Part shown: positions 10,602 through 18,864 of the stretch, in pieces
How positions within the stretch are numbered: position 1 is the first letter of the stretch
Layout of the letters: each line of letters begins with the position of its first letter
Source of the DNA: Halolamina pelagica
Lineage (GTDB): Archaea; Halobacteriota; Halobacteria; Halobacteriales; Haloferacaceae
Direction of reading: 5' to 3'
Length of the DNA stretch: 64,000 nt
Assembly (NCBI RefSeq): GCF_001307315.1
Contig: NZ_LGUC01000002.1
Span: 186,001 to 250,000, forward strand
Position numbers and translations under genes: made by a program
Notes under the pieces: generated by a model
Database searches by the model: none
What the model was told of the DNA's origin: nothing
What the model saw: the letters and a program-made list of their open reading frames with translations, nothing else

Positions 10602-11584
10602 CGGCGCTCACCCCAATCGGCCGATCCGCTGTCACCGTCCGCCCGCGCGCCACCGCCGTCGGTCACAGCTTCGGCCTCCCGATCCGCGTAGGGTTCGCCG
10701 TACCCGATCTCGTCGAAGAACTCCCTGACTCTGGCGAGGTACTGGTCGGCCTGGTCGAAGTTCGGCGAGTGGCCGCTACTCTCGAATATCACCAACCGGG
10801 AGTCCGGCACCAAGTCGGCGATCTCGACACTTGCCTCCGGTGGCGTGATCCAGTCGTGGCGGCCCACAGTGACCAGCGCGGGCACGTCCACGTCCGGCAG
10901 GTCGTCGGTGTAGTCCATGTTGGGGTAGGCGTTGGTGAACATCTCGTTGTGGGTTTCGTGGTGGAAGTCGCGCTCGGCGGTCGCCTCCTTGGCCGACTCC
11001 ACGTCGAACTCGTCGAGAGTCGGCGCGTACAGCGGCAGCATCCCCAGCCAAATGCGTTCGAACTCCGCGTCGGACTCGACGTTGCCGTCCATCACGGTCA
11101 TGAACTCCTCCCAGGTGATGTCGGGCAGGTCGAAGTTCCGAGCCTTCATCGCGTCCCAGGTCTCGCGGGCGTTCTCCACGGAGTTGTCCTCGTAGGCGTG
11201 GGAGGCCGTGGTGTCCCGCAGGACGAACCCTTTGAAGTGGTCCTTCTCGCCGAAGCGGGTGGCGTACTCCTGGGTGATGAAGCCGCCGTAGGAGCCGCCG
11301 ACGAGCACCACCTCATCCAGCCCGAGATGCTGGATCAGTCCCTCGCAGTCCTTCGCGTACTGTTCGTTCGAGTAGGGCTCGGTCAGACTCGATTGGCCGC
11401 AGCCGCGGTGATCGTACACGACTAGGCGGTAGTTGTCGGTGAGCGCTTCGAAGGCTTCCTTGCCTTTCTGGTGGTCACTGATGCCCGGCCCGCCGTGCAG
11501 CGACACGATGGCCGGCGCATCCTCTGGACCGTGGACCTCGTAGTAGAGGTCGGCCCCGTTGATCTCTGCGTACATCCTCGGCAT
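10598..11584 (-). CDS. proline iminopeptidase-like alpha/beta hydrolase
   Basis: A 328-residue alpha/beta-hydrolase of peptidase family S33 type. The oxyanion motif HGGPG (about 30-34), nucleophile elbow GGSYGG (Ser about 98), Asp in GRHDWITP (about 244) and His in SSGHSPNF (about 272) form the expected triad. It probably releases N-terminal residues, often proline, from peptides. The start at 11584 is preferred because CTATTT lies about 26 bp upstream. An internal ATG at 11575 and longer upstream starts are possible. It heads the minus-strand train of six genes ending at 2550. Confidence 0.82.
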   Translation of the reverse strand: MPRMYAEINGADLYYEVHGPEDAPAIVSLHGGPGISDHQKGKEAFEALTDNYRLVVYDHRGCGQSSLTEPYSNEQYAKDCEGLIQHLGLDEVVLVGGSYGGFITQEYATRFGEKDHFKGFVLRDTTASHAYEDNSVENARETWDAMKARNFDLPDITWEEFMTVMDGNVESDAEFERIWLGMLPLYAPTLDEFDVESAKEATAERDFHHETHNEMFTNAYPNMDYTDDLPDVDVPALVTVGRHDWITPPEASVEIADLVPDSRLVIFESSGHSPNFDQADQYLARVREFFDEIGYGEPYADREAEAVTDGGGARADGDSGSADWGERR

Positions 11585-11710
11585 ACCCACTCGGGCGGCC
11601 CGGCAAATAGCTTGTGTACAGGTCACACTTACCGCGATAGGGCCGCCGCGCGCCGTGTGGCGGTGTGACGACCCAAACGGCTAAGTAGCGCTCCGTCACC
11701 TGTGGGAACT

Positions 11711-12883
11711 ATGGGCGCAGACAAGCAGTACGACGGCTACGACCCGTACGACTACCTCGAGGCCGACGAGGACTACCGCCACTTCGACCTCACCTCGAAA
11801 ACCGCGGGCTTCGAGCCCCGGACGCTCGAACTCACCGACGAGGAGGAGGAACGCCTGGCCGAACTCACCGAGGACACCGTGCTCTCGCTGCACGAGCACG
11901 CGTTCCAGTTCCCTGCGGACATCGACGAGGACCTGTTCGACTACATCCGCGAGGGGCGGATCCACACCGCCTACGAGTTCCTCGCGGAGACGCCGCTGGA
12001 CGCCGTTTTCGACATGCAGTTGGACGGGCTCTCCTCGGTCCACTCGCTGCACGGCTGGAAGTGGGACGACATCACCCACGAAGTCAGCATGCGGGCCTGC
12101 GATCTCGCACACTCGGAGTACGCGTTCCAGTGCCGGAGCGTCGACGACATCCACCGCGCCCGGGAGAACGGGCAGATCGCCGTCGTCCAGTGTGTCGAGT
12201 CGGCGGCGATGATCGAGAACGAACTCGACCGCATCGAGCAGCTGTACGGCATGGGCGTGCGCTCGATGGGGATCACCTACAACACCTCGAACGCGCTGGG
12301 CACCGGTGGCGGCGACATCCGCGAGCGTGACGGCGGCCTCACCGGGTTCGGCGCCCGCGCCGTCGAGCGCATGAACGACGTGGGGATGGCGGTCTCGGTC
12401 AGCCACGCCAGCCCGCAGACCTCACTCGACGTGTGCGAGGTGAGCGACCAGCCCGTGTTCGACACCCACGCGCTGGCGAAGGGCGCTGGCATGGGCGCCC
12501 GCGGCACCTCCGACGAGGTGTTCGAGGCCATCGCCGACACGGGCGGCGTCGTCGGCCTGCTCTCCTCGACGCATCTGCCCGACATCGAGACGTACATGGA
12601 GCACTTCGAGTACGTCGTCGACCTGATCGGCATCGACCACGTGGCGTTCGGGCCGGACGTGCTGTACGGCGACCACACCGAACTCCTGCGCACGCTCTCG
12701 GAGTTCCACGGGATGGAACTCCCCGAATCCACGCTCGAGAGCGAGTACGTCGACGGCCTGGAGAACCCCACGGAGGCGTGGCAGAACATCCCGCGCTGGC
12801 TGGTCGCCAACGGCTACAGCGACGAGGAGATCCGAAAAGTGCTCGGCGGGAACGTGCTCCGCGTGCTCGAACAGGTCTGGTAA
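11711..12883 (+). CDS. M19-family (renal-type) membrane dipeptidase homologue, second copy
   Basis: A 390-residue paralogue of the protein at 937-2133, colinear over its length. It has LHEHAF, the block GVRSMGITYNTSNALGTG, SVSHASPQTS, FDTHALAKG and GIDHVAFGPDVLYGDH, and ends with the same RKVLGGNVLRVLEQVW type tail. A TATA-like CTAAGTAG lies about 25-30 bp before the ATG at 11711. It is transcribed divergently from the iminopeptidase/Dpp train. The two copies lie in the same orientation about 10.8 kb apart, one at each end of the island, which suggests duplication around a peptide-scavenging cassette. Confidence 0.88.
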   Translation: MGADKQYDGYDPYDYLEADEDYRHFDLTSKTAGFEPRTLELTDEEEERLAELTEDTVLSLHEHAFQFPADIDEDLFDYIREGRIHTAYEFLAETPLDAVFDMQLDGLSSVHSLHGWKWDDITHEVSMRACDLAHSEYAFQCRSVDDIHRARENGQIAVVQCVESAAMIENELDRIEQLYGMGVRSMGITYNTSNALGTGGGDIRERDGGLTGFGARAVERMNDVGMAVSVSHASPQTSLDVCEVSDQPVFDTHALAKGAGMGARGTSDEVFEAIADTGGVVGLLSSTHLPDIETYMEHFEYVVDLIGIDHVAFGPDVLYGDHTELLRTLSEFHGMELPESTLESEYVDGLENPTEAWQNIPRWLVANGYSDEEIRKVLGGNVLRVLEQVW

Positions 12884-13171
12884 CGCCCGCCAGTTCGGTA
12901 TCGCTCGCTTTCCGGCGGTATTTGGCGCTGTTTTTGCTGACTTCGTCGCTGTCTCCCTGCGTCGACGACTGCCGTGACCACCCGACACGAGGCCGTTTTC
13001 GGGACAAATCCCCGTCGATCACTACTGGATAATTCGCGCGACATTCTTTTGAACTCAATAGTTATTCACCGATTAACCGCTAGTAAAAACACCCATACCC
13101 GTTGTACCAGGACCTCGAATGATCGGCTATCCCAAATCCCGACGCGGGAATTGTGTCATCCGGTGGCACAG

Positions 13172-13762
13172 TCACTCCGGGCAGTCACAGAACGCGCCAG
13201 CCGCCAGCGCGTCGTCGATCGGCACGGCGGCGCCGCAGTCGCTGCAACTGACGCGGATGGTGACCTCGGGTTCGATGTCGCCACCCGCCTCGAGTTCGCC
13301 CTTGTTGACGAGCGAGCGGACCGCGTCGCTGGCTTCCGCGGCCGTGTACGTCGCTAGCTGTTCGAGGCGGTCGGCTTCCCACTCCGCGGGCGGAGCGGGC
13401 TCGCGTTCCTCGTCCAAACAGTCCCGGAGATGCGTCCGAACGACGCTGTAAGAGACGAAATCGTCGCGCAGCGCGTCGACGGCGACGCCCTCCCGGCGGA
13501 GCAGATCGGTGACCGCGGCGGCGGTGGCCTCGTCGTCGCCCGTCAGCCGGTCGTACCGAGAGCGGGCCTCGCCGCCGCCGGTCGCGACGCCGGCACGCTC
13601 CATTTCGCGGCGCAGCAACGTGGCGTTCAGCCAGTCTGCGAGCCGGCGGTAGCCCATCCGTTCGCCCGACTCGCCGTGCCAGCGCCCGACGAGTTCGTCG
13701 TCGAGCCGTCCGAGCCCCCGGTCGTCGAGCACCCGACACACCTTACAGCCGTGATCGCTCAT
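13172..13762 (-). CDS. RdfA-family protein (rod-determining factor-like), short paralogue
   Basis: A 196-residue protein of the haloarchaeal RdfA family. It has the N-terminal block GRLDDELVGRWHG, the middle block GYRRLADWLNATLLRREMERAG, then LLRREGVAVDALRDDFVSYSVVRTHL, and a C-terminal zinc-ribbon-like end (CSDCG then CDC). RdfA is known from Haloferax volcanii as a cell-shape determinant needed for rods, and its molecular activity is not established. This copy has an extra CKVC near the N-terminus that the longer copy at 16390-17016 lacks. It lies at the downstream end of a minus-strand group with an Lrp-like gene and an SMC-related gene. Its exact role is inferred from family membership. 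Confidence 0.72.
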   Translation of the reverse strand: MSDHGCKVCRVLDDRGLGRLDDELVGRWHGESGERMGYRRLADWLNATLLRREMERAGVATGGGEARSRYDRLTGDDEATAAAVTDLLRREGVAVDALRDDFVSYSVVRTHLRDCLDEEREPAPPAEWEADRLEQLATYTAAEASDAVRSLVNKGELEAGGDIEPEVTIRVSCSDCGAAVPIDDALAAGAFCDCPE

Positions 13763-13802
13763 TGCGCCCGACTACCGGCCGGAGGCAGAAATAGCTCCGG
13801 CC

Positions 13803-14306
13803 TCAGGCGTCGTCGGTCTCCCGCAGCTCCTGTCGGTAGTAGTCCTCGAGATCGCTTCGGCGGTCGGTCACGACGATGAAGTCGATCTGCGCGACGCAGT
13901 CGTACCCCCGGATCTCGGCGACCATTTCCTCGACGTCGGCGATCGTCGGCGCCATCCCGACGCCGTAGATGTCGTACGTGCCGATCCCCTTGGTGACGTG
14001 CCAGAACGGTAACTCGGCGATGCGCTCGAACGCCTCGTCCTTGTCGCCCGGGCCGTCCGTCGCCCGCACGGAGATGCGGACGATCTCCCAGGCGAGCTGT
14101 TCGGGGTTGAGCAGGAAAAACGGCGTCGTCGCCGCCATCAGGTCGGTCACGCGGCGGCGCACCCCTTCGGCGCTCATCTCGTAGCCTTCCTCCGAAAGCC
14201 GCCGCGAGAGCGTCTGGTAGGACATCCGGGGATCCTCCGAGAGGATCACCAGGATCTGGGTGTCGATCGCGTCGAACGCGGCGAACGGCGATTCGCTCAT
14301 ACCCAT
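13803..14306 (-). CDS. Lrp/AsnC-like transcriptional regulator
   Basis: A 167-residue protein. Residues 10-60 read as an HTH_AsnC-type domain (FDAIDTQILVILSEDPRMSY, then LSRRL and VRRRV), and the remainder resembles a RAM-like ligand domain. Lrp-type regulators respond to amino acids or other small effectors. A TATA-like ATTAAC lies 23-29 bp upstream, depending on whether the ATG at 14306 or 14300 is used. It sits between two RdfA-family genes and just downstream of the SMC-related gene, so it could be part of the shape-control group. That is inference. Confidence 0.72.
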   Translation of the reverse strand: MGMSESPFAAFDAIDTQILVILSEDPRMSYQTLSRRLSEEGYEMSAEGVRRRVTDLMAATTPFFLLNPEQLAWEIVRISVRATDGPGDKDEAFERIAELPFWHVTKGIGTYDIYGVGMAPTIADVEEMVAEIRGYDCVAQIDFIVVTDRRSDLEDYYRQELRETDDA

Positions 14307-14366
14307 CCTGTCGGGGCCGGGCTGTTAATGGTACCGCCGGCCGGCGACGCCCCAACCGCGAGATCG

Positions 14367-16303
14367 TCAGATCTCCGTGACCCGATCGTACGCGTCGTCG
14401 AGCGCCGCAGCGTCCTCCGGGAGCAGCGCGACGAGCACGTACTGACTGTACTCCGCGAAGTAGTCGACGAGCGCCGCGATCCGCGCGGAGTCGATCGCCT
14501 CGAGCGAGTCCAGAATCATGAACGGCACCGTCTCGTACACCTCGTGGACGAGATAGCCCGCGAGCGCGAACACCAGCCCCGTCACCTCACGCTCGCTCTC
14601 GGAGAGATGCGCAACGGTGTCCTCGTAGGCCGCGCCGGACTCCGTCGTGCGGACGACGTGGAGTTCGAGCGCGCGCTCGCTCACGGTCCGGCGGCCCTTC
14701 CGAACCTCGCGCTCGACGCGCTCGATCCAGATCCGGTCGAGGTTCTCGTAGTCGAGCCGGTCGAGGATCGAGTCCATGTGTTCGTTGAACGCCTCGACCG
14801 CGTTCCGTTCGATGCGCTCGATTCGGGTCCGGAGCTGTTCGATCTGCTCGTTCACGTCGTTCAGTTCCGCCGCCACGTCGCTCTCCTCGCCGATGTGGGC
14901 CTCGGCCTCGGCGATGTCGGCCTCGACGCCCTCGAGATCGCCCTCCAGCCGGCCGAGTTCGTACTCCAGTTCGTTCGCCGTCTTGTGGAGGTCCAGCATC
15001 TCCTCGTGCGCCTCGTCCTCCAGCTCCTCGACGGCGGCTTCGACCTGCTCGATCTCGTCGGTCAACGCTTCGCGACGGTCCCGCAGGTCGTCGACGGCGG
15101 CCTCGGTCCGCTCGATCTCGCCGTCGAGTTCGGCCAGCCGGCTTTCGGTCCGTTCGCGCTCCTCGTTGCGCTGTTCGATCTCGCGTTTCTCGGCGCGAAG
15201 CTCCTCGATCTCCCGCTCCAGGCGGTCGACCTCACCGACCGTCGACTGACTGCGCTCGCGCAACTGCGCGACGGTCGACTCGATCTGCTCCGGGTCGACC
15301 GCCGTGCCACAGGTCCAGCAGGTGACGGCGTCGTCGACGAGCTGGTCCGTGACGGCGCCGTCGTCGCCGCCCGCGGCGACTGGCGAGGTCGGCCCGTCGT
15401 CCTCGAGCAGCTCCTCGTTGAACCGGATGACGCTCTGGAGCTCGTCGACCTGCGTCTCGAGTTCGCCCTTCCGTTCCCGAAGCTCCCGGAGCCGACTGTC
15501 GATCGCCGTGGCGTCGGCGTCCGCGTCGTCGTCGAGTTCGTCCAGCGCGTCCTCACACTCTCGGCGCTCCTTCCGGAGTTCGTCGAGGCTCTCTTGCTCG
15601 GTTTCGAGCTCGTACCGGACGTCGTCGAGGGCGGCGCGCTTCTCCCGGAGCTCCTCGAGTCGGTTCTCGAGTTCGGACTGCTCCTCACGGCGCGTCTCGA
15701 GGTCGGCGTCGGCGGCGTCGAGTGCGGCCTCCGTCTCCTCCAGGTCGGCTTTGGTCGACTCGATCTCCGCTTTGAGCGTCTCGCGGCGGGTTTCGAGTTC
15801 GCGAAGCTCCCCTTTCCGGTCGTCGATGGCGTCGAGTTCGGCGTCGAGCGACTCACGCCGGTCCTGGAGGCGATCGATCTCGGCCTGGATCTCCTCGGTG
15901 TCGACGGGGCGCATGATGAGCTCCCGCAGGTCGGCGCTGGTCGCGACCGCCCGCCGGGCCTCGTTCGACTCGAGCAAGAACGCGAACAGGTCCGCGACCC
16001 CGGGATCGTCGAGGTACGGCTCGCCGGCCCGGTCGACTCCCTCCGACCGCCGGGAGAACGTCCGCGTGTACGTCTCCTCGCCGAGATCGATCGTGACCTC
16101 GGCCTCGTCGGCGTCGCCCTTCATCGCGACGTTCTCGCTGCCGAGGCCGGCCATCACAGCCTTGAGAAACGAGGTCCGGTTGGTCGCGTTTCGGCCGACA
16201 AAGATCGTCACGCCGGGGTCGAAGGTGACCTCCGTCTCCTGAATCCCCCGATGTTTCGGGCGTGGACAGTCGTCCTCGGAGCTGAGGCCTGTTGTCGCTG
16301 CAT
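14367..16303 (-). CDS. archaea-specific SMC-related ATPase (Sph-like, apparent frameshift near N-terminus)
   Basis: A coiled-coil ATPase of about 645 residues. It has an N-terminal ATPase half with a degenerate P-loop GRNATNRTS (about 37-45), in which Gly-Lys is replaced by Asn-Arg. Long heptad-rich coiled coils (about 130-510) carry a central CWTCG near residue 328 that resembles a Rad50 zinc hook. The C-terminal ATPase half has HLSESEREV signature-like and FMILDSLEAID Walker-B-like motifs. I place the start at 16303 because TTTATAC (16328-16333) lies about 28 bp upstream. This requires one more C in the run 16245-16249 to join RNIGG to IQETEVTF. Its neighbours are RdfA-family genes, the same pairing as at the H. 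volcanii rdfA locus as I recall it. Confidence 0.82.
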
Positions 16304-16327
16304 AGCCAGCTAGTCAGGGGAAAATCG

Positions 16328-16333
16328 TATAAA
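16328..16333 (-). promoter_or_regulatory. TATA box of the SMC-related gene
   Basis: TTTATAC on the minus strand, 25-30 bp before the ATG at 16303. It decides the longer start across the homopolymer break and implies a leaderless mRNA. Confidence 0.6.
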
Positions 16334-16389
16334 CTTGTCGGCGTCGCCAGCATCGCCCGCAGATCGCCCGACGGGACGATCCCGGAGAA

Positions 16390-17016
16390 CTACGGCCTCT
16401 CCGAGTCGCCGCAGTCACAGCCGCCCTTGTCCAGTAGCGTCTCCACGTCGTACTGGGTGCCACAGTCCTCACAGAGCACGTTGACCTGGACGAGCGTGCG
16501 GAACGAACCGAGCTCGATCTCGTCGGTCTGGCGCAACTGCGACAGCTTGCTGTCGGTGACCGTCCGGACCCGGCCGCGGAGCCGCTGGATGTGCTCCTTT
16601 CCCGATTCGACCTGATCGCCCGTCTCCGGGTCGTAGGAGGCGCCCCGGTGCTGTTTGAGGTAGGTCCGGATCGCCTGGTACGTGACGAACTCCTGGCGGA
16701 TCTGGTCGACGTCGACGCCCTCCCGGTCGAGTCGGCGTTCGGTACGGGTTTGGTCGGCGCCGCTGACCTCCTCGTCGGTCAGAAGCCGATACACGTTCTC
16801 GACGTCCCCATCGAGTGGCTGCATGCCCGCCTCGCTCATCGCGGCGCGCAGGAGTTCCCGGTTGAACACCCCAGCGAGGTCGCGCAGGCTCAGCCGCTCG
16901 TCGCCGTCCGCGGTCCAACGCCGCTCGAGGCGGTCTCCGACTCCCTCGAGGCTGTGCTCCTCGATCAGCCTCGCTACCTTCCCTCGTCGGCCGTTCGTCG
17001 ATGCCGAATCGCTCAC
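16390..17016 (-). CDS. RdfA-family protein (rod-determining factor-like), long paralogue
   Basis: A 208-residue protein closely resembling Haloferax RdfA. It has KVARLIEEHSLEGVGDRLERRW, then SLRDLAGVFNRELLRAAMSEAG, then RRLDREGVDVDQIRQEFVTYQAIRTYL, and a C-terminal CEDCG...CDCG zinc-ribbon-like end. The GTG at 17016 is chosen as start because ATATATCG (17039-17046) is centred about 27 bp upstream. The longer open frame beginning at 17127 would run through that TATA box. It heads the minus-strand group that continues with the SMC-related ATPase, 86 bp after its stop. It probably works with that ATPase in cell-shape or chromosome organisation, which is inference. Confidence 0.78.
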   Translation of the reverse strand: MSDSASTNGRRGKVARLIEEHSLEGVGDRLERRWTADGDERLSLRDLAGVFNRELLRAAMSEAGMQPLDGDVENVYRLLTDEEVSGADQTRTERRLDREGVDVDQIRQEFVTYQAIRTYLKQHRGASYDPETGDQVESGKEHIQRLRGRVRTVTDSKLSQLRQTDEIELGSFRTLVQVNVLCEDCGTQYDVETLLDKGGCDCGDSERP

Positions 17017-17038
17017 TTTCGGACGCTGTGCTCCCGCC

Positions 17039-17046
17039 GATATATG
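17039..17046 (-). promoter_or_regulatory. TATA box of the long RdfA-family gene
   Basis: ATATATCG on the minus strand, 23-30 bp before the GTG at 17016. This spacing supports a leaderless transcript and the GTG start over upstream ATGs. Confidence 0.6.
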
Positions 17047-17196
17047 TTTGTGGGTCCCAAGAAATAACGCCAGTACGTCTGTTACGTGAGGCGGGGGAGC
17101 CCGGCGTCGGATCGAGGCCGCTGCCACCAGTCGACCACAGTTGTAAACCTTATAACGCGATACAGAACGCCGCCCGCAAACAGCCTCCCGGCCGCG

Positions 17197-17538
17197 CTAC
17201 TCTCGACGGTTCGCAGCGAGCGCCTCGGCGATCTCTTCGGGATGGTCCATCGCGACCTGCAGCACGGCTTCGTGGAGCTCTCGGCCCGTCTCGTTGCGGA
17301 TATCCCGGTCCCGTAGGTGGCGCTTCACGTCGATGTCGAGGAAATCCTCGAACGCTTCGTGCGTCGACTGGCGTGGGTAGATCTGGGCCTGTACCGACTC
17401 GTCGAACGGGAACGCAGGCTCTTGGCGCCCTTTGTCGGCCGACTCCGCCGAATCCGGTGTCTCCTCCTCGCCGGGCTCCTGTTCGTCGGCAGCGGCCTGC
17501 TCTTTCCCCGCCTCGTTGAGGTCGTCGAACCCCGTCAT
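17197..17538 (-). CDS. small acidic partner of ParA, function unknown
   Basis: A 113-residue protein with an extremely acidic, probably disordered first half (Glu/Asp/Ala/Gln-rich to about residue 45). The more ordered second half (about 50-113) contains TIYPRQ-like IYPRQSTHEAFEDFLDIDVK and a helical tail. It starts on an ATGA overlap with the ParA stop, so it is translationally coupled to ParA and probably acts with it. I do not recognise a ParB or HTH domain. By position it could be a centromere-binding or ParA-stimulating partner, but the sequence alone does not show DNA binding. Confidence 0.65.
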   Translation of the reverse strand: MTGFDDLNEAGKEQAAADEQEPGEEETPDSAESADKGRQEPAFPFDESVQAQIYPRQSTHEAFEDFLDIDVKRHLRDRDIRNETGRELHEAVLQVAMDHPEEIAEALAANRRE

Positions 17539-18400
17539 CGGTCGATCCCTCCCTGCTCGACGATCTGAGCCAGTTCGGCGTAGTTCTCGAGTTGGTCGCA
17601 GCTCTCGTCGTAGTCTCGGACCGGCAGCCCGGCGTCGTGCGCGGCGTCGATGGCGCCGCGGAACCGGATCCCCGGCAGGTCGCCCTCGTACTCGCCGGCG
17701 TCGATGGCCTCCCAGTCCGCCTCGGTGATCCGCGCGTACGAGGGGACGATGTCGTCGGCGATGTCGAGGGAGTTGAGCTGTTCGAGCAGCCCGCGATCGC
17801 GGGTGTCCTGGTCGATGCGGCCGTTCAGCGCCGTCGGCGTCACGGCGAGGATGTCGAGTTCGAAGTACTCGCGGGCCTCCTCGACCAGTCGCTGGATCGT
17901 GTTCGAGAGCCCCGATTCGTAGCCGCTCTCGGGTTTGAGCGGGATGATGATGTTCTGGGTTGCGTACATGGCGTTGTCGTTGAGCTTGCCGCGGTTCGCC
18001 GGGCAGTCGACGACGATGTACTCGTACTCCTCGCCGAGCAGCGGGTCGACGAGGTGCTTTCGGAGTCGAGCGCTGCCCATCGTTGCGTTCCGGAGTTCGT
18101 TCTCGACGGACTCCAACTCGGTATGTGCCGGGAACAGGTCGAGCCCGTCGACGACCGTTTCGGTGTACTCCGTCGGATCGCCGCCGTCGACGAGCACGCG
18201 CTGGGTGTGGTTCGTGTCGCTGGCGAACGCGTCCTCGAAGCCGAGTTGGCGGGTCATGTGCCCGTTGTCGTCGAGGTCGACGACGAGCGCGCTGCCGTTC
18301 CGGTGGGCGAGTTCGCGCGCGGTGTTGATCGCGGTCGTGGTCTTCCCGAACCCCCCTTCAGTACGCCGACGCTGACCGCCCGTGGTGCTGGATCACTCAT
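17535..18400 (-). CDS. ParA/Soj-family partition ATPase (apparent frameshift in P-loop)
   Basis: A ParA/MinD-type ATPase of about 288 residues for DNA segregation. The deviant Walker A KGGFGKTTT lies at about 15-23. The A' motif is VVDLDDNGH with the aspartate near residue 47, and Walker B is YIVVDCPANRG. The frame breaks at the C run 18351-18356, within the P-loop codons. One restored C turns KGGSGRP into KGGFGKTTTAINTA, after which the frame is open to the stop. The start ATG (18398-18400) directly abuts a palindrome-rich non-coding segment that could be its centromere. Downstream it overlaps a small acidic gene. Confidence 0.88.
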
Positions 18401-18457
18401 GGTTGGCTTGTGGATGAGGCAGCGACGGCACCGTCCGTGGCTCAGGCACCTGCGGTA

Positions 18458-18478
18458 GCTGCCCCGGTCCGGGGCAGC
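18458..18478. repeat. inverted repeat, 10-bp arms with 1-bp spacer
   Basis: GCTGCCCCGG-T-CCGGGGCAGC, both arms exact. It is a strong GC dyad in the parA upstream region, and could be a protein site or the terminator-like end of another transcript. Confidence 0.8.
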
Positions 18479-18523
18479 CTTGCCCCAGCGACAGCGTTGG
18501 CACCTGCCGACCGACGCCGTTTG

Positions 18524-18541
18524 GCTAAGGCAGCTAAGGCA
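18524..18541. repeat. direct pair of GCTAAGG, left arm of long inverted repeat
   Basis: GCTAAGG occurs twice with a 9-bp period. The 18-bp block recurs inverted at 18678-18695 with one mismatch in the core, about 150 bp away. Confidence 0.8.
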
Positions 18542-18547
18542 CCTGAG

Positions 18548-18564
18548 GTAGGTACGGTACCTAC
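18548..18564. repeat. near-perfect palindrome, 8-bp arms with 1-bp spacer
   Basis: GTAGGTAC-G-GTACCTAC, exact arms, immediately right of the GCTAAGG pair. Confidence 0.8.
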
Positions 18565-18677
18565 TCCGCCGACTGTTGCCCCATCTTGTCTACAACGTTC
18601 GTACGGGTTGCCTTGAATCTACCTACGACCGACGCTATCGCGGTAGTTACGGCCTCAGTTACCGTAGGTGGCTAAGT

Positions 18678-18705
18678 TGCCTTAGCTACCTTAGCTAAGG
18701 TAGCT
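18678..18705. repeat. inverted copy of the GCTAAGG pair overlapping a perfect 22-bp palindrome
   Basis: The complement strand carries GCTAAGG twice with a 9-bp period (18680-18695). Bases 18684-18705 form a perfect 22-bp palindrome centred on CTTAGCTAAG. A long perfect palindrome of this kind is rare in GC-rich non-coding DNA. Confidence 0.85.
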
Positions 18706-18864
18706 TGCTTGGGTACCTCAGTTGCAGTGGCTGGCGGTGTCACTCCACCCGCCAGGACGGCGCGGGGACACCGGCGCCCCACCGGGTCGGTTGCTGGGCG
18801 ACGACGGGTTGTCGACCACCGTACGCGCGAAACAGTAATCCGTTCCCCGACGAAACGATCCCGC

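Larger units (their letters stand above)
18401..18864. other. palindrome- and iteron-rich non-coding region upstream of parA (candidate parS)
   Basis: This stretch of about 460 bp has no convincing gene. Bases 18440-18720 are packed with short dyads and repeated words. GGCACCTG occurs at 18445, 18499 and 18538. GCTAAGG occurs at 18524, 18533 and 18694, and its complement at 18680 and 18689. Four palindromes are annotated separately. Base composition also shifts toward AT relative to the flanking genes. The right part (18831-18840) holds AACAGTAATC, a likely TATA for the gene at 18865. Adjacent ParA makes a centromere the best hypothesis, with an autoregulatory operator second. Confidence 0.6.

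Noticed and set aside
14328..16313. 661-aa open frame on the plus strand opposite the SMC-related gene
   Set aside because: It mirrors the codon pattern of the minus-strand coiled-coil gene (leucine, valine and arginine-rich shadow). The minus frame has ATPase motifs, the hook and a TATA-supported start.
17017..17127. N-terminal extension of the long RdfA-family protein
   Set aside because: It would run through the TATA box at 17039-17046, and the GTG at 17016 fits the leaderless spacing.
18351..18356. Programmed frameshifting at the ParA P-loop and similar slippery-looking runs
   Set aside because: The same one-base loss occurs at 24 other unrelated genes, so a common technical cause is simpler than recoding or phase variation.
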